64,000 nucleotides of DNA, taken from Erysipelatoclostridium sp. AM42-17 (GTDB lineage: Bacteria; Bacillota_I; Bacilli_A; Erysipelotrichales; Coprobacillaceae). Below are positions 45,884 through 54,251 of this stretch, piece by piece (the stretch's first letter is position 1; each line of letters begins with the position of its first letter). The translations under genes and the position numbers were made by a program. Location of the stretch: assembly GCF_003480255.1 (NCBI RefSeq), contig NZ_QUIN01000003.1, forward strand, positions 4,159 through 68,158, in the 5' to 3' direction. The notes beneath the pieces were generated by a model. It had not been told where the DNA came from and did no database searches. It saw only the letters and a list, made by a program, of their open reading frames with translations.

Positions 45884-47923
45884 ATGTATTCATCTCGACA
45901 AGCAAAAATTATCATGTTTTATTTATGCAGGGATGAGTACGTCACTTATCAAGAAATATCAAAAGAATTACAAATCAGCTCAAGAACAATAATGAGAGAA
46001 TTAAATCAAATCAAGGACTCTTTACAAAAAAATCATTTACAAATTCATTCCTTAAAAGGAAAAGGTATTCGTCTTATTGGTGAGGATGCTGATAAACAAA
46101 ATTTAATGATGGATATCCAAGGATCAAAAATTGATTACATGGATAAAGAAGAAAGACAAGAACTCTTATCTTTAGAACTATTAAGAAATAAAGAAATCCA
46201 AAAACTATTTTATTACAGTAACAAATTTCAAGTATCAGAGGCGACTATATCACATGATTTAGATGATCTTGAAACATTCTTTAAAACATACCACATACAG
46301 CTAATTAGAAGACCTGGATATGGAGTTGGTGTCACTGGTGATGAAACGCATATTCGTCAAGCTATTTCAGTTATTATTAATAAAACAGTACAAAGGCAAA
46401 TTGTTGATATTGACTTTGATCGCTATGATATCGAAGATGTAACAAATAATATTCTTTCAAGCCAGAATAATCCAGGACTTAAAAAACTTATCGACACTCA
46501 AATACTAACAAAAATACTCGAAGTCTTTAAAGCACATCATGAAGAATTAGAACTTGATACTATCGCTAAAAGCTCATATATGGGATTACTTATACATCTC
46601 ATGATTGCAGTCAATAGAATTCAAGAAAATAGGCCAATGAGTGATAATCAAGAAATCTATAATCTTATCAATGATGAAAATGCTTATGCAAAAGCTAAAA
46701 AATTAATGACTTATCTATCTCAAGCATTTGATATTACTTTTGAAAAGACGGAATGTGCATTTATTGCTATTCATCTACAAACAGCGAAACCTGCTGTTAT
46801 TGATCAAGAATCTTCAACAGAAGAATATAGTGATATCATTTATAAAATGCTGATGGTTTTTAATGAAGCAGGCTATAACTTACTATCAGATTATGAATTA
46901 TATCAAAGTTTAACTGCTCATTTAAAACCAGCCCTTATTCGTTTAGAATACGGTTTACCTATATATAATCCAATGTTAAAAGAAATCAAAGAAAACTTTA
47001 CTGAAATATTTAACATTACTAAACAAGCCAGTCGTGTTATTGAAAGTACATATCATCATGCTATGAATGATGATGAAATCGGTTATTTAGCCTTACACTT
47101 TGCAGCCGGTATTGAAAGATATAAAACTACACATTTAAGACCTATACAAGTGGGTGTTATTTGTAGTAGTGGTATTGGTTTATCATCTTTATTGATTGCA
47201 AGAATAAAAAGAATCGTTGATTACAATGTGCATCTTGTTCCATTATCAATCACTGATATTGAAACAAGTCAATGCGAATTATTAATTTCTACATTTGATA
47301 TTGAAAATACATTATACGTGACGCCTTTGCTTAATCAAAATGATGTCGTTTCTATTTTAAAAGCCATAGAAGAAAAAAGAAAACATAAGCAAGTAAAACA
47401 AACAAAAAAAGAAAAATATGACTTATTAGAAATTGCTGAAACAATCAAAAATATAATTCAACAAATGAAACTGATCATTTTAAATGCTAATACAAACAAA
47501 TATGATCTTATTCTTTCAGGATGTAAGCAAGTTACTCAAAACCCTATACTCATTCAACAAATCTTAAAAAGAGAAGAAAAAGGAAGTAATATTTATCATT
47601 CATTTCATTTTGCTTTATTACATACAACAACTTCTCTTGTTAATGATTGTATCGTCCATATTATTCAACCTGACCAACACTATTTCATAAATGAAGAACT
47701 TCATGATATTGAAATAGCACTCCTTATGCTTATCCCTGAAAATGGTAAAGAATATCAAAAAAGATTAATGTCATATATATCAGCCCAACTATTAGAAAAT
47801 GCAGAATTTATAAAACAATTACACGATCATAATGAAAATCAAATAAAAGAAATGTTTAACACATTACTTCAAAACTGGATGTTAGATTATATAAAGGAGG
47901 AAGAAAAAATTGGCACATATTAA
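45884..47923 (+). CDS. mtlR: BglG/PRD-family transcriptional activator MtlR
   Basis: A 679-residue multidomain regulator. In order: an HTH_11 (ISKELQISSRTIMRELNQI), a second Mga-like HTH (FQVSEATISHDLDDL), two PRD domains (about 190-410, with the conserved HLMIAVNRI and YLALHFAAGIER histidines), an EIIB-like domain (VGVICSSGIGLSSLLIARIK, from about 423) and a C-terminal EIIA-like domain. PTS-dependent phosphorylation of the PRD and EII-like domains sets its activity. It follows mtlA by 12 bases and overlaps the next gene, the arrangement typical of mtl operons. Confidence 0.93.
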   Translation: MYSSRQAKIIMFYLCRDEYVTYQEISKELQISSRTIMRELNQIKDSLQKNHLQIHSLKGKGIRLIGEDADKQNLMMDIQGSKIDYMDKEERQELLSLELLRNKEIQKLFYYSNKFQVSEATISHDLDDLETFFKTYHIQLIRRPGYGVGVTGDETHIRQAISVIINKTVQRQIVDIDFDRYDIEDVTNNILSSQNNPGLKKLIDTQILTKILEVFKAHHEELELDTIAKSSYMGLLIHLMIAVNRIQENRPMSDNQEIYNLINDENAYAKAKKLMTYLSQAFDITFEKTECAFIAIHLQTAKPAVIDQESSTEEYSDIIYKMLMVFNEAGYNLLSDYELYQSLTAHLKPALIRLEYGLPIYNPMLKEIKENFTEIFNITKQASRVIESTYHHAMNDDEIGYLALHFAAGIERYKTTHLRPIQVGVICSSGIGLSSLLIARIKRIVDYNVHLVPLSITDIETSQCELLISTFDIENTLYVTPLLNQNDVVSILKAIEEKRKHKQVKQTKKEKYDLLEIAETIKNIIQQMKLIILNANTNKYDLILSGCKQVTQNPILIQQILKREEKGSNIYHSFHFALLHTTTSLVNDCIVHIIQPDQHYFINEELHDIEIALLMLIPENGKEYQKRLMSYISAQLLENAEFIKQLHDHNENQIKEMFNTLLQNWMLDYIKEEEKIGTY

Positions 47924-48614
47924 TGTTTACTTTGCCTGCGATGCAGGAATGGGATCAAGTGCCCTAGGAGCAACCCTATTAAAAAAATTTGTTAACCGTG
48001 AGATATTTGTTTCCAATTGCTCAGTGTATCATATCCCTTTAAATTGTAATATTGTTATATGTCAAAAAAGCTTACTTCAACAAATAGATAGAAAGTATAG
48101 ATTTTTAAAGATATATGAAATAGATAATTTTCTTGATGAAAAAAGACTTCAATTTATATCAAAGGAGATTATGGAAATGGTAGATACAAATCAGATTCTA
48201 GCAAAAGAATCAATTATTCTTGACTGCTCATCATGTACAAGTGATGAAGCCATTACGGCAGTAGGAAAACTATTAGTAGAAAAAGGATACGTAGAAGAAC
48301 CTTATATTGAGGGAATGTTAAAAAGAGATCATGATTTAACAACTTATATAGGTAATGATTTAGCTATTCCTCATGGAGAATACGATGTAAAAGATTATGT
48401 AAAAACAACAGGTATGGCTGTGATGATTTATCCTGATGGTGTGGAATGGAATGGCAATAAAGCAAGAATCGTTATTGGTATTGCTGCTAATGGTGATGCC
48501 CATATGGAAATTCTATCCAATATAGCTTTAAAATTATGTGATATGGATACAGTAAATCAAATTGTAGAATCAAAAGATATTAATTATATCTATGATGTTC
48601 TAACAAAGGAATAA
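47910..48614 (+). CDS. Fused PTS EIIB-EIIA protein, mannitol type
   Basis: A 234-residue cytoplasmic PTS protein. Residues 1-85 form an extra EIIB domain with the phosphocysteine at Cys10 (FACDAGMGSSALGA, nearly identical to that of mtlA). Residues about 92-234 form a MtlF-type EIIA with the phosphohistidine His155 (NDLAIPHGEYD). Ordinary MtlF lacks the B domain. It begins with a TTG codon 9 bases after AAAGGAGG, overlapping the mtlR end by 14 bases. With two B domains for one C domain, phosphate may be relayed from A to B to the mtlA B domain, or one B is regulatory toward MtlR. Confidence 0.85.
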   Translation: MAHINVYFACDAGMGSSALGATLLKKFVNREIFVSNCSVYHIPLNCNIVICQKSLLQQIDRKYRFLKIYEIDNFLDEKRLQFISKEIMEMVDTNQILAKESIILDCSSCTSDEAITAVGKLLVEKGYVEEPYIEGMLKRDHDLTTYIGNDLAIPHGEYDVKDYVKTTGMAVMIYPDGVEWNGNKARIVIGIAANGDAHMEILSNIALKLCDMDTVNQIVESKDINYIYDVLTKE

Positions 48615-48618
48615 TAAA

Positions 48619-49548
48619 ATGATTATTACAGTAACTTTAAATCCAGCAATTGATAAAACTGCACAAGTCACAAAAATGGTTTGTAATGGATTAAACCGTT
48701 TAGACAATGTGATGTTGGATGTTGGTGGTAAAGGAATTAATGTTTCTAAAGCCATCAAAGAATTAAAAGGAGAATCAATCTGTACTGGATTTGTTGCTGG
48801 TGATAATGGTGTTTGGATTGAAAAGAAATTAGATGAATTAGGATTAAAGTATGACTTCAAACATGTTGAAGGAAATACAAGAATGAATCTAAAAGTTTTA
48901 GACGAAGATATGAACTTGACAGAGCTAAATGAAATCGGAACAGAAATTAAATCTGATGATTTATTAGCGATGAAAAAACAATTATTAGAAATGACTTTAC
49001 CGGGAGATATTGTTGTCTTGTCTGGAAGTGTTCCTAAAGGTGTACCTCAAGATATTTATAAAGAATTAACACAGTTATTAAAAGATAAAGGAGCTAAAGT
49101 CATTTTAGATGCTGATGGTGATTTATTTACCGCAGGTATTGAAGCAGGACCACATTTAATAAAACCTAATAAATATGAATTATGTAAATACTTTGAATTA
49201 AGTGAAGATGTCAATGATGTTGAATTAATCGACCATGCTAAAAAACTATTATACAAAGGTATTGAAATGGTTGTGATTTCACTTGGAGCTGATGGTGCTA
49301 TCTTCATTACTCATAATGAAGTAGCACGTGTAAAAGGTTTAAAAATTACACCACATTCTTCAGTAGGTGCAGGAGATTCCATGGTTGGTGCATTAGCTTA
49401 TGGAATTGATCACGATTTTGAATTAGTTCGTTTAATTAAATGGGCAGTAGCTACATCAGCAGGAGCTGTGATGACAAAGGGAACAAAAGCCCCACATATT
49501 TCAGTTATTGAAAAATTAGTCAATGAAGTATCTATAGAGTTTAAATAA
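48619..49548 (+). CDS. 1-phosphofructokinase-family hexose-phosphate kinase
   Basis: A 309-residue PfkB-family kinase of the FruK/LacC type. It has MIITVTLNPAIDKTAQV at the start, the GGKGINVSKAIKELKG motif (PfkB signature 1) and the C-terminal SVGAGDSMVGALAYG with the catalytic aspartate. FruK phosphorylates fructose-1-phosphate to fructose-1,6-bisphosphate; LacC acts on tagatose-6-phosphate. In this operon it sits between a mannitol-type EIIA gene and a sorbose-1-phosphate-reductase-like gene, which favours the fructose-1-phosphate reaction. The assignment of substrate is inference. Confidence 0.88.
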   Translation: MIITVTLNPAIDKTAQVTKMVCNGLNRLDNVMLDVGGKGINVSKAIKELKGESICTGFVAGDNGVWIEKKLDELGLKYDFKHVEGNTRMNLKVLDEDMNLTELNEIGTEIKSDDLLAMKKQLLEMTLPGDIVVLSGSVPKGVPQDIYKELTQLLKDKGAKVILDADGDLFTAGIEAGPHLIKPNKYELCKYFELSEDVNDVELIDHAKKLLYKGIEMVVISLGADGAIFITHNEVARVKGLKITPHSSVGAGDSMVGALAYGIDHDFELVRLIKWAVATSAGAVMTKGTKAPHISVIEKLVNEVSIEFK

Positions 49549-49564
49549 TAAGGAGACAAACATA

Positions 49565-50815
49565 ATGAAAACAAGAGCAGTACGTTTATATGACGTTGAT
49601 GATATTAGATTAGAAGAATTTGAATTACCAGAAATTAAAGATGATGAAATCTTAGTAAAAGTCGTATCTGACAGTATTTGTATGTCAACATATAAAACTG
49701 TAAAACAAGGAGCAAAACATAAACGTGTTCCTAATGATGTTTATGATAATCCAATTATTATTGGTCATGAATTTGCTGGAGATATCGTAAAAGTAGGAAA
49801 AAAATGGCAAGATAAATTTAAACCAGGACAAAAATTCGCCCAACAACCTGCCATTCCAGGACAAATGGAATCACCAGGTTATTCTTATAGATGGTGTGGA
49901 GGAGATACAGAATATTGTATTTTCCCTAATGATATTATTGAAGCTGGTTGTTTATGGACATTTGAAGGAGATAGCTACTTTGCTGCTTCTGTAGCAGAAC
50001 CTATGTGTTGTGTTATTTCTGGATTCCACAGTCATTATCATACTGTACCAGGATGTTATGATCATGTTATGGGTACTAAAAAAGATGGTGATATCATTAT
50101 TTTAGGTGGTTGTGGACCAATGGGATTAGGTGCTGTAAGCTATTCATTAACTTATGAAAATAAACCTAAACGTGTTGTTGTTACAGATATTGATGACGCT
50201 AAAATTGCTCGTGCTCGTTCAGTTATTTCGGAAGAATATGCAGCGAGTCATGGTGTAGAATTACATTATGTCAATACAGCAAAAATGGATGATCCAGTTA
50301 AAGAATTGATGGCTATAACAGGTGGTAAAGGATATGATGATGTTTATGTTTATGTACCTATTCCAGCAGTATGTGAAATGGGAGATCAATTACTTGCATA
50401 TGATGGAAACATCAACTTATTTGCTGGACCTACAGATGCTAAGTTTGCTGCACCAATGAATTTATATAATTGTCATTATTCAAGACATCGTATTTTAGGA
50501 AGTACCGGTGGAACAATTGATGATATGAAAGAAGCAATTGATAAAGATGCTCAAGGTTTAATTCAAACTGCTGTTATGATTACTCATATTGGTGGTTTAG
50601 ATGCTGTAGTTGAAACAACAAAGAACTTACCAACTATTCCTGGAGGTAAAAAATTAATTTATACTCATATTAATATGCCTTTAACAGCAATTGCTGATTT
50701 TGAAGAATTAGGAAAAACTGATCCTTTATTCAAACAACTTGCTGATGCTGTAAGTAAAACAAATGGTTTATGGAATAGTGAAGCAGAAAAAATCTTATTA
50801 AATGCCAAACAATAA
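49565..50815 (+). CDS. Zinc-dependent dehydrogenase, L-sorbose-1-phosphate-reductase (SorE)-like
   Basis: A 416-residue medium-chain dehydrogenase. The Zn-binding GHEFAGDIV motif and a modified nucleotide site GGCGPMGLGAVSYSL are visible. The conserved context CMSTYKTVKQGAKHKRVP, a cysteine-rich middle (RWCGGDTEYC, EPMCCVISGFHSHYH) and the FAGPTDAKFAAPMNLYNCHYSRHRILGSTGG region resemble SorE, which reduces L-sorbose-1-phosphate at C2. Acting on mannitol-1-phosphate at C2 it would yield fructose-1-phosphate, the substrate of the kinase just upstream. It ends at a terminator. The zinc ligands are not fully certain. Confidence 0.8.
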   Translation: MKTRAVRLYDVDDIRLEEFELPEIKDDEILVKVVSDSICMSTYKTVKQGAKHKRVPNDVYDNPIIIGHEFAGDIVKVGKKWQDKFKPGQKFAQQPAIPGQMESPGYSYRWCGGDTEYCIFPNDIIEAGCLWTFEGDSYFAASVAEPMCCVISGFHSHYHTVPGCYDHVMGTKKDGDIIILGGCGPMGLGAVSYSLTYENKPKRVVVTDIDDAKIARARSVISEEYAASHGVELHYVNTAKMDDPVKELMAITGGKGYDDVYVYVPIPAVCEMGDQLLAYDGNINLFAGPTDAKFAAPMNLYNCHYSRHRILGSTGGTIDDMKEAIDKDAQGLIQTAVMITHIGGLDAVVETTKNLPTIPGGKKLIYTHINMPLTAIADFEELGKTDPLFKQLADAVSKTNGLWNSEAEKILLNAKQ

Positions 50816-50838
50816 AAGGACTCATCAGTCCTTTTTTC
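50814..50838 (+). terminator. Terminator of the PTS operon
   Basis: AAAAGGACT/AGTCCTTTT stem around CATC, followed by TT. It overlaps the stop of the dehydrogenase gene. Confidence 0.85.
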
Positions 50839-50932
50839 ATAAACAAAAGTTTAAATTTAAATGAAAATCAAGATTTATATTTACAGGTGATATGATAAAA
50901 GAAGACATGATAAAAAGCATAATATAAAGGAG

Positions 50933-52675
50933 ATGGTTTTAAGTTATATGAAAACAATGGAAGATAAATATATGGCACTTTTAAATAAAGAATATCCTAC
51001 AGATTCTATTATTATTCAAGAAATAATTAAACTAGAATCAATCTTAAATCTTCCTAAGGGAACAGAACATTATATCTCTGACTTACATGGTGAATATGAT
51101 GCTTTTAAACATTTAATGAATAATTGTTCAGGAGTCATTAAAGAAAAAGTCATTTTTCTTTTTCAAAAAGAAATGAGTAATCAAGAGATTAATGATTTTT
51201 GTCAATTAATCTATTATCCAGATCTATATTTACCTAAAAAGGAAACGAATGAATGGTACTGTCAATGTTTATTAAGACTAATTCGACTAGCACGTTATAT
51301 TACTTCAAAATATACAAGAACAACAATTAGAAATTATCTTCAACAAGATTATGCCGATATTATTGATGAATTAATTCATGCTCAATTAGATGAAATGGAT
51401 CAAAAATATATTTATCATTTAAAGATTATTAATATGATTATTGAACTTCACCAACAAGATGATTTTATAAAAACAATCATTAAATTAATTAAACACTTTG
51501 CCGTCGATAAATTACATATTTTAGGTGATCTTTATGATCGTGGGAAAAATCCTCATAAAATCATTAATGATTTAATAGAGTATAAAAGAGTAGACATTCA
51601 ATGGGGTAATCATGATATCTTATGGATGGGAGCGTATCTTGGTCAAGAGGCTTGTATTGTAACTGTGGTCAAAAATTGTGTTCATTATCAAAATTTAGCT
51701 TTGTTAGAGAGATACTATGGTATTCCCTTAAGAAATTTAATGTTAGAAGCAACGAAGTGTTATCCTCAAAAAGAAACGAATAAAGCTATGGAGCTATATT
51801 GTTTAGAATTAATCAAGCAATGTGAATTAAAACTCATTAAGCAATATCCTCATTGGCATATGGAATATCGTATTCAAAACCAAAATCCAGCTCATCTATC
51901 ACCATCACAAATAGCCATTATTAAAGAATTAAAACATAGTTTTACTCGTAGTATGCCTTTAAAAAAGCATATGGACTTTATCTTTCAAAAAGGTTCGCTT
52001 TATTTAAAAACAAATCATAATTTATTATTACATGGTTGTATTCCTTTAGATGAAAATGGACAGCTTTATCAGTATCATCACTTTGATCAAATATTAAAAG
52101 GTAAAGCTTATTTTGATTATGTTGATCACTATATTAATGAATGCTATCAAAAGAAACAACAACCAGATTATTTTTGGTATTTATGGTGTGGTCAGTATTC
52201 TCCATTATGTGGCAGAAAGATTATCCTAGATCAACCAGGAATAGAATTAAAAAATAGTTATTATCACTATATTGAAGATGAAAAAATATGTCTTACATTA
52301 TTAAGAGAATTTGGATTATACGGGTCAGATTGTCATATTATTAATGGACATACACCAATCAGGGTAAAAGATGGTGAAAGTCCTTTAAAAGGAAATGGAA
52401 GATTAATTATGATTGATGGTGGATTTTGTAAACAAAATCAAAAGAAAACGGGAGTAGCCGGATATACATTAATAAGCAATTCTCATGGAATGCGTTTAAA
52501 AACACATCATGTACATGTAGGGTCTTATCGTCATGATGTAGAATATGATTCAATGATTATCTATACAGCTAAAAATCAAGAATATATCAAGGATACAAAG
52601 CGTGGATTAGAAATCATAGAACAGATGAATGATTTAAAAAAATTACTCGAATTAAAGCGTCAAAATGAAATATAA
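50933..52675 (+). CDS. fbp: Fructose-1,6-bisphosphatase, class III
   Basis: An up to 580-residue metallophosphatase of the Firmicute class III type, which converts fructose-1,6-bisphosphate to fructose-6-phosphate in gluconeogenesis. The metallophosphoesterase motifs are YISDLHGEYDAFKHL, HILGDLYDRGKNPH, WGNHDILWMGA and INGHTPI. The start is unsettled: AAAGGAG directly abuts the ATG at 50933, while the next ATG (50948) is 15 bases away. It is separated from the PTS operon by a terminator, but if that operon feeds carbon in at fructose-1,6-bisphosphate, this enzyme is needed to make fructose-6-phosphate. Confidence 0.93.
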   Translation: MVLSYMKTMEDKYMALLNKEYPTDSIIIQEIIKLESILNLPKGTEHYISDLHGEYDAFKHLMNNCSGVIKEKVIFLFQKEMSNQEINDFCQLIYYPDLYLPKKETNEWYCQCLLRLIRLARYITSKYTRTTIRNYLQQDYADIIDELIHAQLDEMDQKYIYHLKIINMIIELHQQDDFIKTIIKLIKHFAVDKLHILGDLYDRGKNPHKIINDLIEYKRVDIQWGNHDILWMGAYLGQEACIVTVVKNCVHYQNLALLERYYGIPLRNLMLEATKCYPQKETNKAMELYCLELIKQCELKLIKQYPHWHMEYRIQNQNPAHLSPSQIAIIKELKHSFTRSMPLKKHMDFIFQKGSLYLKTNHNLLLHGCIPLDENGQLYQYHHFDQILKGKAYFDYVDHYINECYQKKQQPDYFWYLWCGQYSPLCGRKIILDQPGIELKNSYYHYIEDEKICLTLLREFGLYGSDCHIINGHTPIRVKDGESPLKGNGRLIMIDGGFCKQNQKKTGVAGYTLISNSHGMRLKTHHVHVGSYRHDVEYDSMIIYTAKNQEYIKDTKRGLEIIEQMNDLKKLLELKRQNEI

Positions 52676-52681
52676 GATACC

Positions 52682-52710
52682 TTGCATTTCTTATTTTAAT
52701 ATCATATAAT
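52682..52710 (+). promoter_or_regulatory. Promoter of the 28-residue miniprotein gene
   Basis: TTGCAT (52682-52687) and a perfect TATAAT (52705-52710) with 17-base spacing, just after the fbp stop. Confidence 0.75.
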
Positions 52711-52734
52711 TAAATTAACGAAGGGGTGTTGTTT

Positions 52735-52821
52735 ATGTGTTTGGGTATTATATTAATGTTGGTGGGAGTAAGCGTAGTTTATATGGGACTACAATATTTC
52801 AAATATGCGATGGAAGATTAA
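52735..52821 (+). CDS. 28-residue membrane miniprotein
   Basis: The frame encodes a 28-residue peptide beginning MCLGIILMLVGVSVVYMG and ending KYAMED. One hydrophobic helix (about 2-20) is followed by a short polar tail. A good ribosome site, GAAGGGGTG, lies 7 bases upstream. The gene is a complete unit: TTGCAT/TATAAT promoter 25 bases before the start, and a strong terminator abutting the stop. I do not recognise the family. It could be a stress or membrane-modulating peptide, or a type I toxin; no antisense promoter was identified. Confidence 0.65.
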   Translation: MCLGIILMLVGVSVVYMGLQYFKYAMED

Positions 52822-52850
52822 TAATCTAACGAAAGTTAGATTATTTTTTT
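52820..52850 (+). terminator. Terminator of the miniprotein gene
   Basis: AATAATCTAAC/GTTAGATTATT stem capped by a GAAA tetraloop, followed by a long T-run. It starts within the stop codon. Confidence 0.9.
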
Positions 52851-52895
52851 TACTTTAAATGTATGTTATGATTAAGACAAATTGTAGGTGATAAA

Positions 52896-53426
52896 ATGAA
52901 AAAAATACAAGAAATTGTTGTTGTCGAAGGAAAAACGGATACAGCTACATTAAAACAACTTTTTGATGTAGATACTATTGAAACCCATGGTTTAGCTTTA
53001 AGTGATCAAACTTTAGAACTCATTAAAGAAGCAGGAAAAATCAGGGGTGTGATTGTTTTAACTGATCCTGATTTTCCAGGTATGAAAATAAGAAACCAAG
53101 TAAGTGAAGTTGTACCTGATTGTAAACATGCATTTGTCGAAAAAAAGGATGCCCGTGGTAAAAAGAAATTAGGTATTGCAGAAGCGAGAAAAGAAGCGAT
53201 TGTCGAAGCATTAGAAAATGTGGTCACTTTTCACCAACAACAAGAATCTATTACTTGGAAAGAATTCTTATCTTTAGATATTATTGGTGATAGTCAAAGA
53301 AGAAAACAAGTTTATCAATTATTTCATTTAGGATATGGAAATGCTAAAACATTATTTAAAAGATTAAACATGGTCGGTATCACAAAACAAGATATACAAC
53401 ATGCGTTAAAAAAGGAGACACAATGA
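52896..53426 (+). CDS. rnmV: Ribonuclease M5
   Basis: A 176-residue TOPRIM nuclease that matures 5S rRNA in low-GC Gram-positives. The TOPRIM motifs are IVVVEGKTDTATLKQ (catalytic glutamate) and VLTDPDFPGMKIR (DxD-type). The KKDARGKKKLGIAEARKEAIVEAL segment is specific to the family. Its four-base overlap with rsmA reproduces the rnmV-ksgA order of Bacillus, resuming the conserved origin-proximal block after the accessory modules. Confidence 0.95.
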   Translation: MKKIQEIVVVEGKTDTATLKQLFDVDTIETHGLALSDQTLELIKEAGKIRGVIVLTDPDFPGMKIRNQVSEVVPDCKHAFVEKKDARGKKKLGIAEARKEAIVEALENVVTFHQQQESITWKEFLSLDIIGDSQRRKQVYQLFHLGYGNAKTLFKRLNMVGITKQDIQHALKKETQ

Positions 53427-54241
53427 AACCCATAGCAAGTATTTCAACAACTCAATATATATTAGACCACTATCATTTACAGGCTTTAAAAAAATATGGA
53501 CAGAACTTTTTAATTGATGTCAATGTCGTTGAAAAAATTGTAGCCTGTGGAAATGTTGACCAAAATACTGCCGTGATTGAAGTAGGTCCCGGAATTGGGG
53601 CTTTAACTCAAATTTTATCTCAATATGCTGGTCATGTTTATAGTTATGAAATTGATGAAAGATTTAAACCGGTCTATCATGACTTTATTGATCAAGAAAA
53701 AGTGGATATTATTTTTGAAGACTTTTTAAGTAGTTCATTAGATAAAATTGAAAAGATAAAAGAGAAATATCCAAGAGTCATCTTAGTAGCTAATTTACCC
53801 TATTATATTACAACTCAAATTATTGAAAAAATTGTTTATAGTCAAGTAGCTATTGATGAAATGATTGTGATGGTACAAAAAGAAGTCGCTAAAAAGTATT
53901 GTGGTGATTATAAAAGCCCCCTTACCATGATGATTCATTATCGTGGTATGATAGAATACATGTTTACTGTATCAAAAAATGTTTTTATACCTCGACCTCA
54001 TGTAGATAGTGCCATTATGAAAATATCACTTAATCGTCATTATCATCCTCAATTAAAAGAAGTATTAGATGTCAGTTTTAAACAAAGAAGAAAAACAATC
54101 TATAACAATCTAAAACAGCAATATTCACAAGCTCAAGAAATATTAGAAGCGTGTGGAATTAATGAAAAAACAAGAAGTGAACAATTAGAGATCGAAGATT
54201 TTATAAAAATCACAGATTATATAAAAGAACATAAAATATAA
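53423..54241 (+). CDS. rsmA: 16S rRNA dimethyladenosine transferase RsmA (KsgA)
   Basis: A 272-residue methyltransferase that dimethylates two adenosines in the 16S rRNA 3-prime end loop. It has KKYGQNFLIDVNVVEKI, the SAM motif VIEVGPGIGALT and the catalytic NLPYYITTQII motif. The C-terminal region has FKQRRKTIYNNL. Length is normal. It overlaps rnmV and is followed 10 bases later by yabG. Confidence 0.96.
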   Translation: MKPIASISTTQYILDHYHLQALKKYGQNFLIDVNVVEKIVACGNVDQNTAVIEVGPGIGALTQILSQYAGHVYSYEIDERFKPVYHDFIDQEKVDIIFEDFLSSSLDKIEKIKEKYPRVILVANLPYYITTQIIEKIVYSQVAIDEMIVMVQKEVAKKYCGDYKSPLTMMIHYRGMIEYMFTVSKNVFIPRPHVDSAIMKISLNRHYHPQLKEVLDVSFKQRRKTIYNNLKQQYSQAQEILEACGINEKTRSEQLEIEDFIKITDYIKEHKI

Positions 54242-54251
54242 TGGTGATGAT

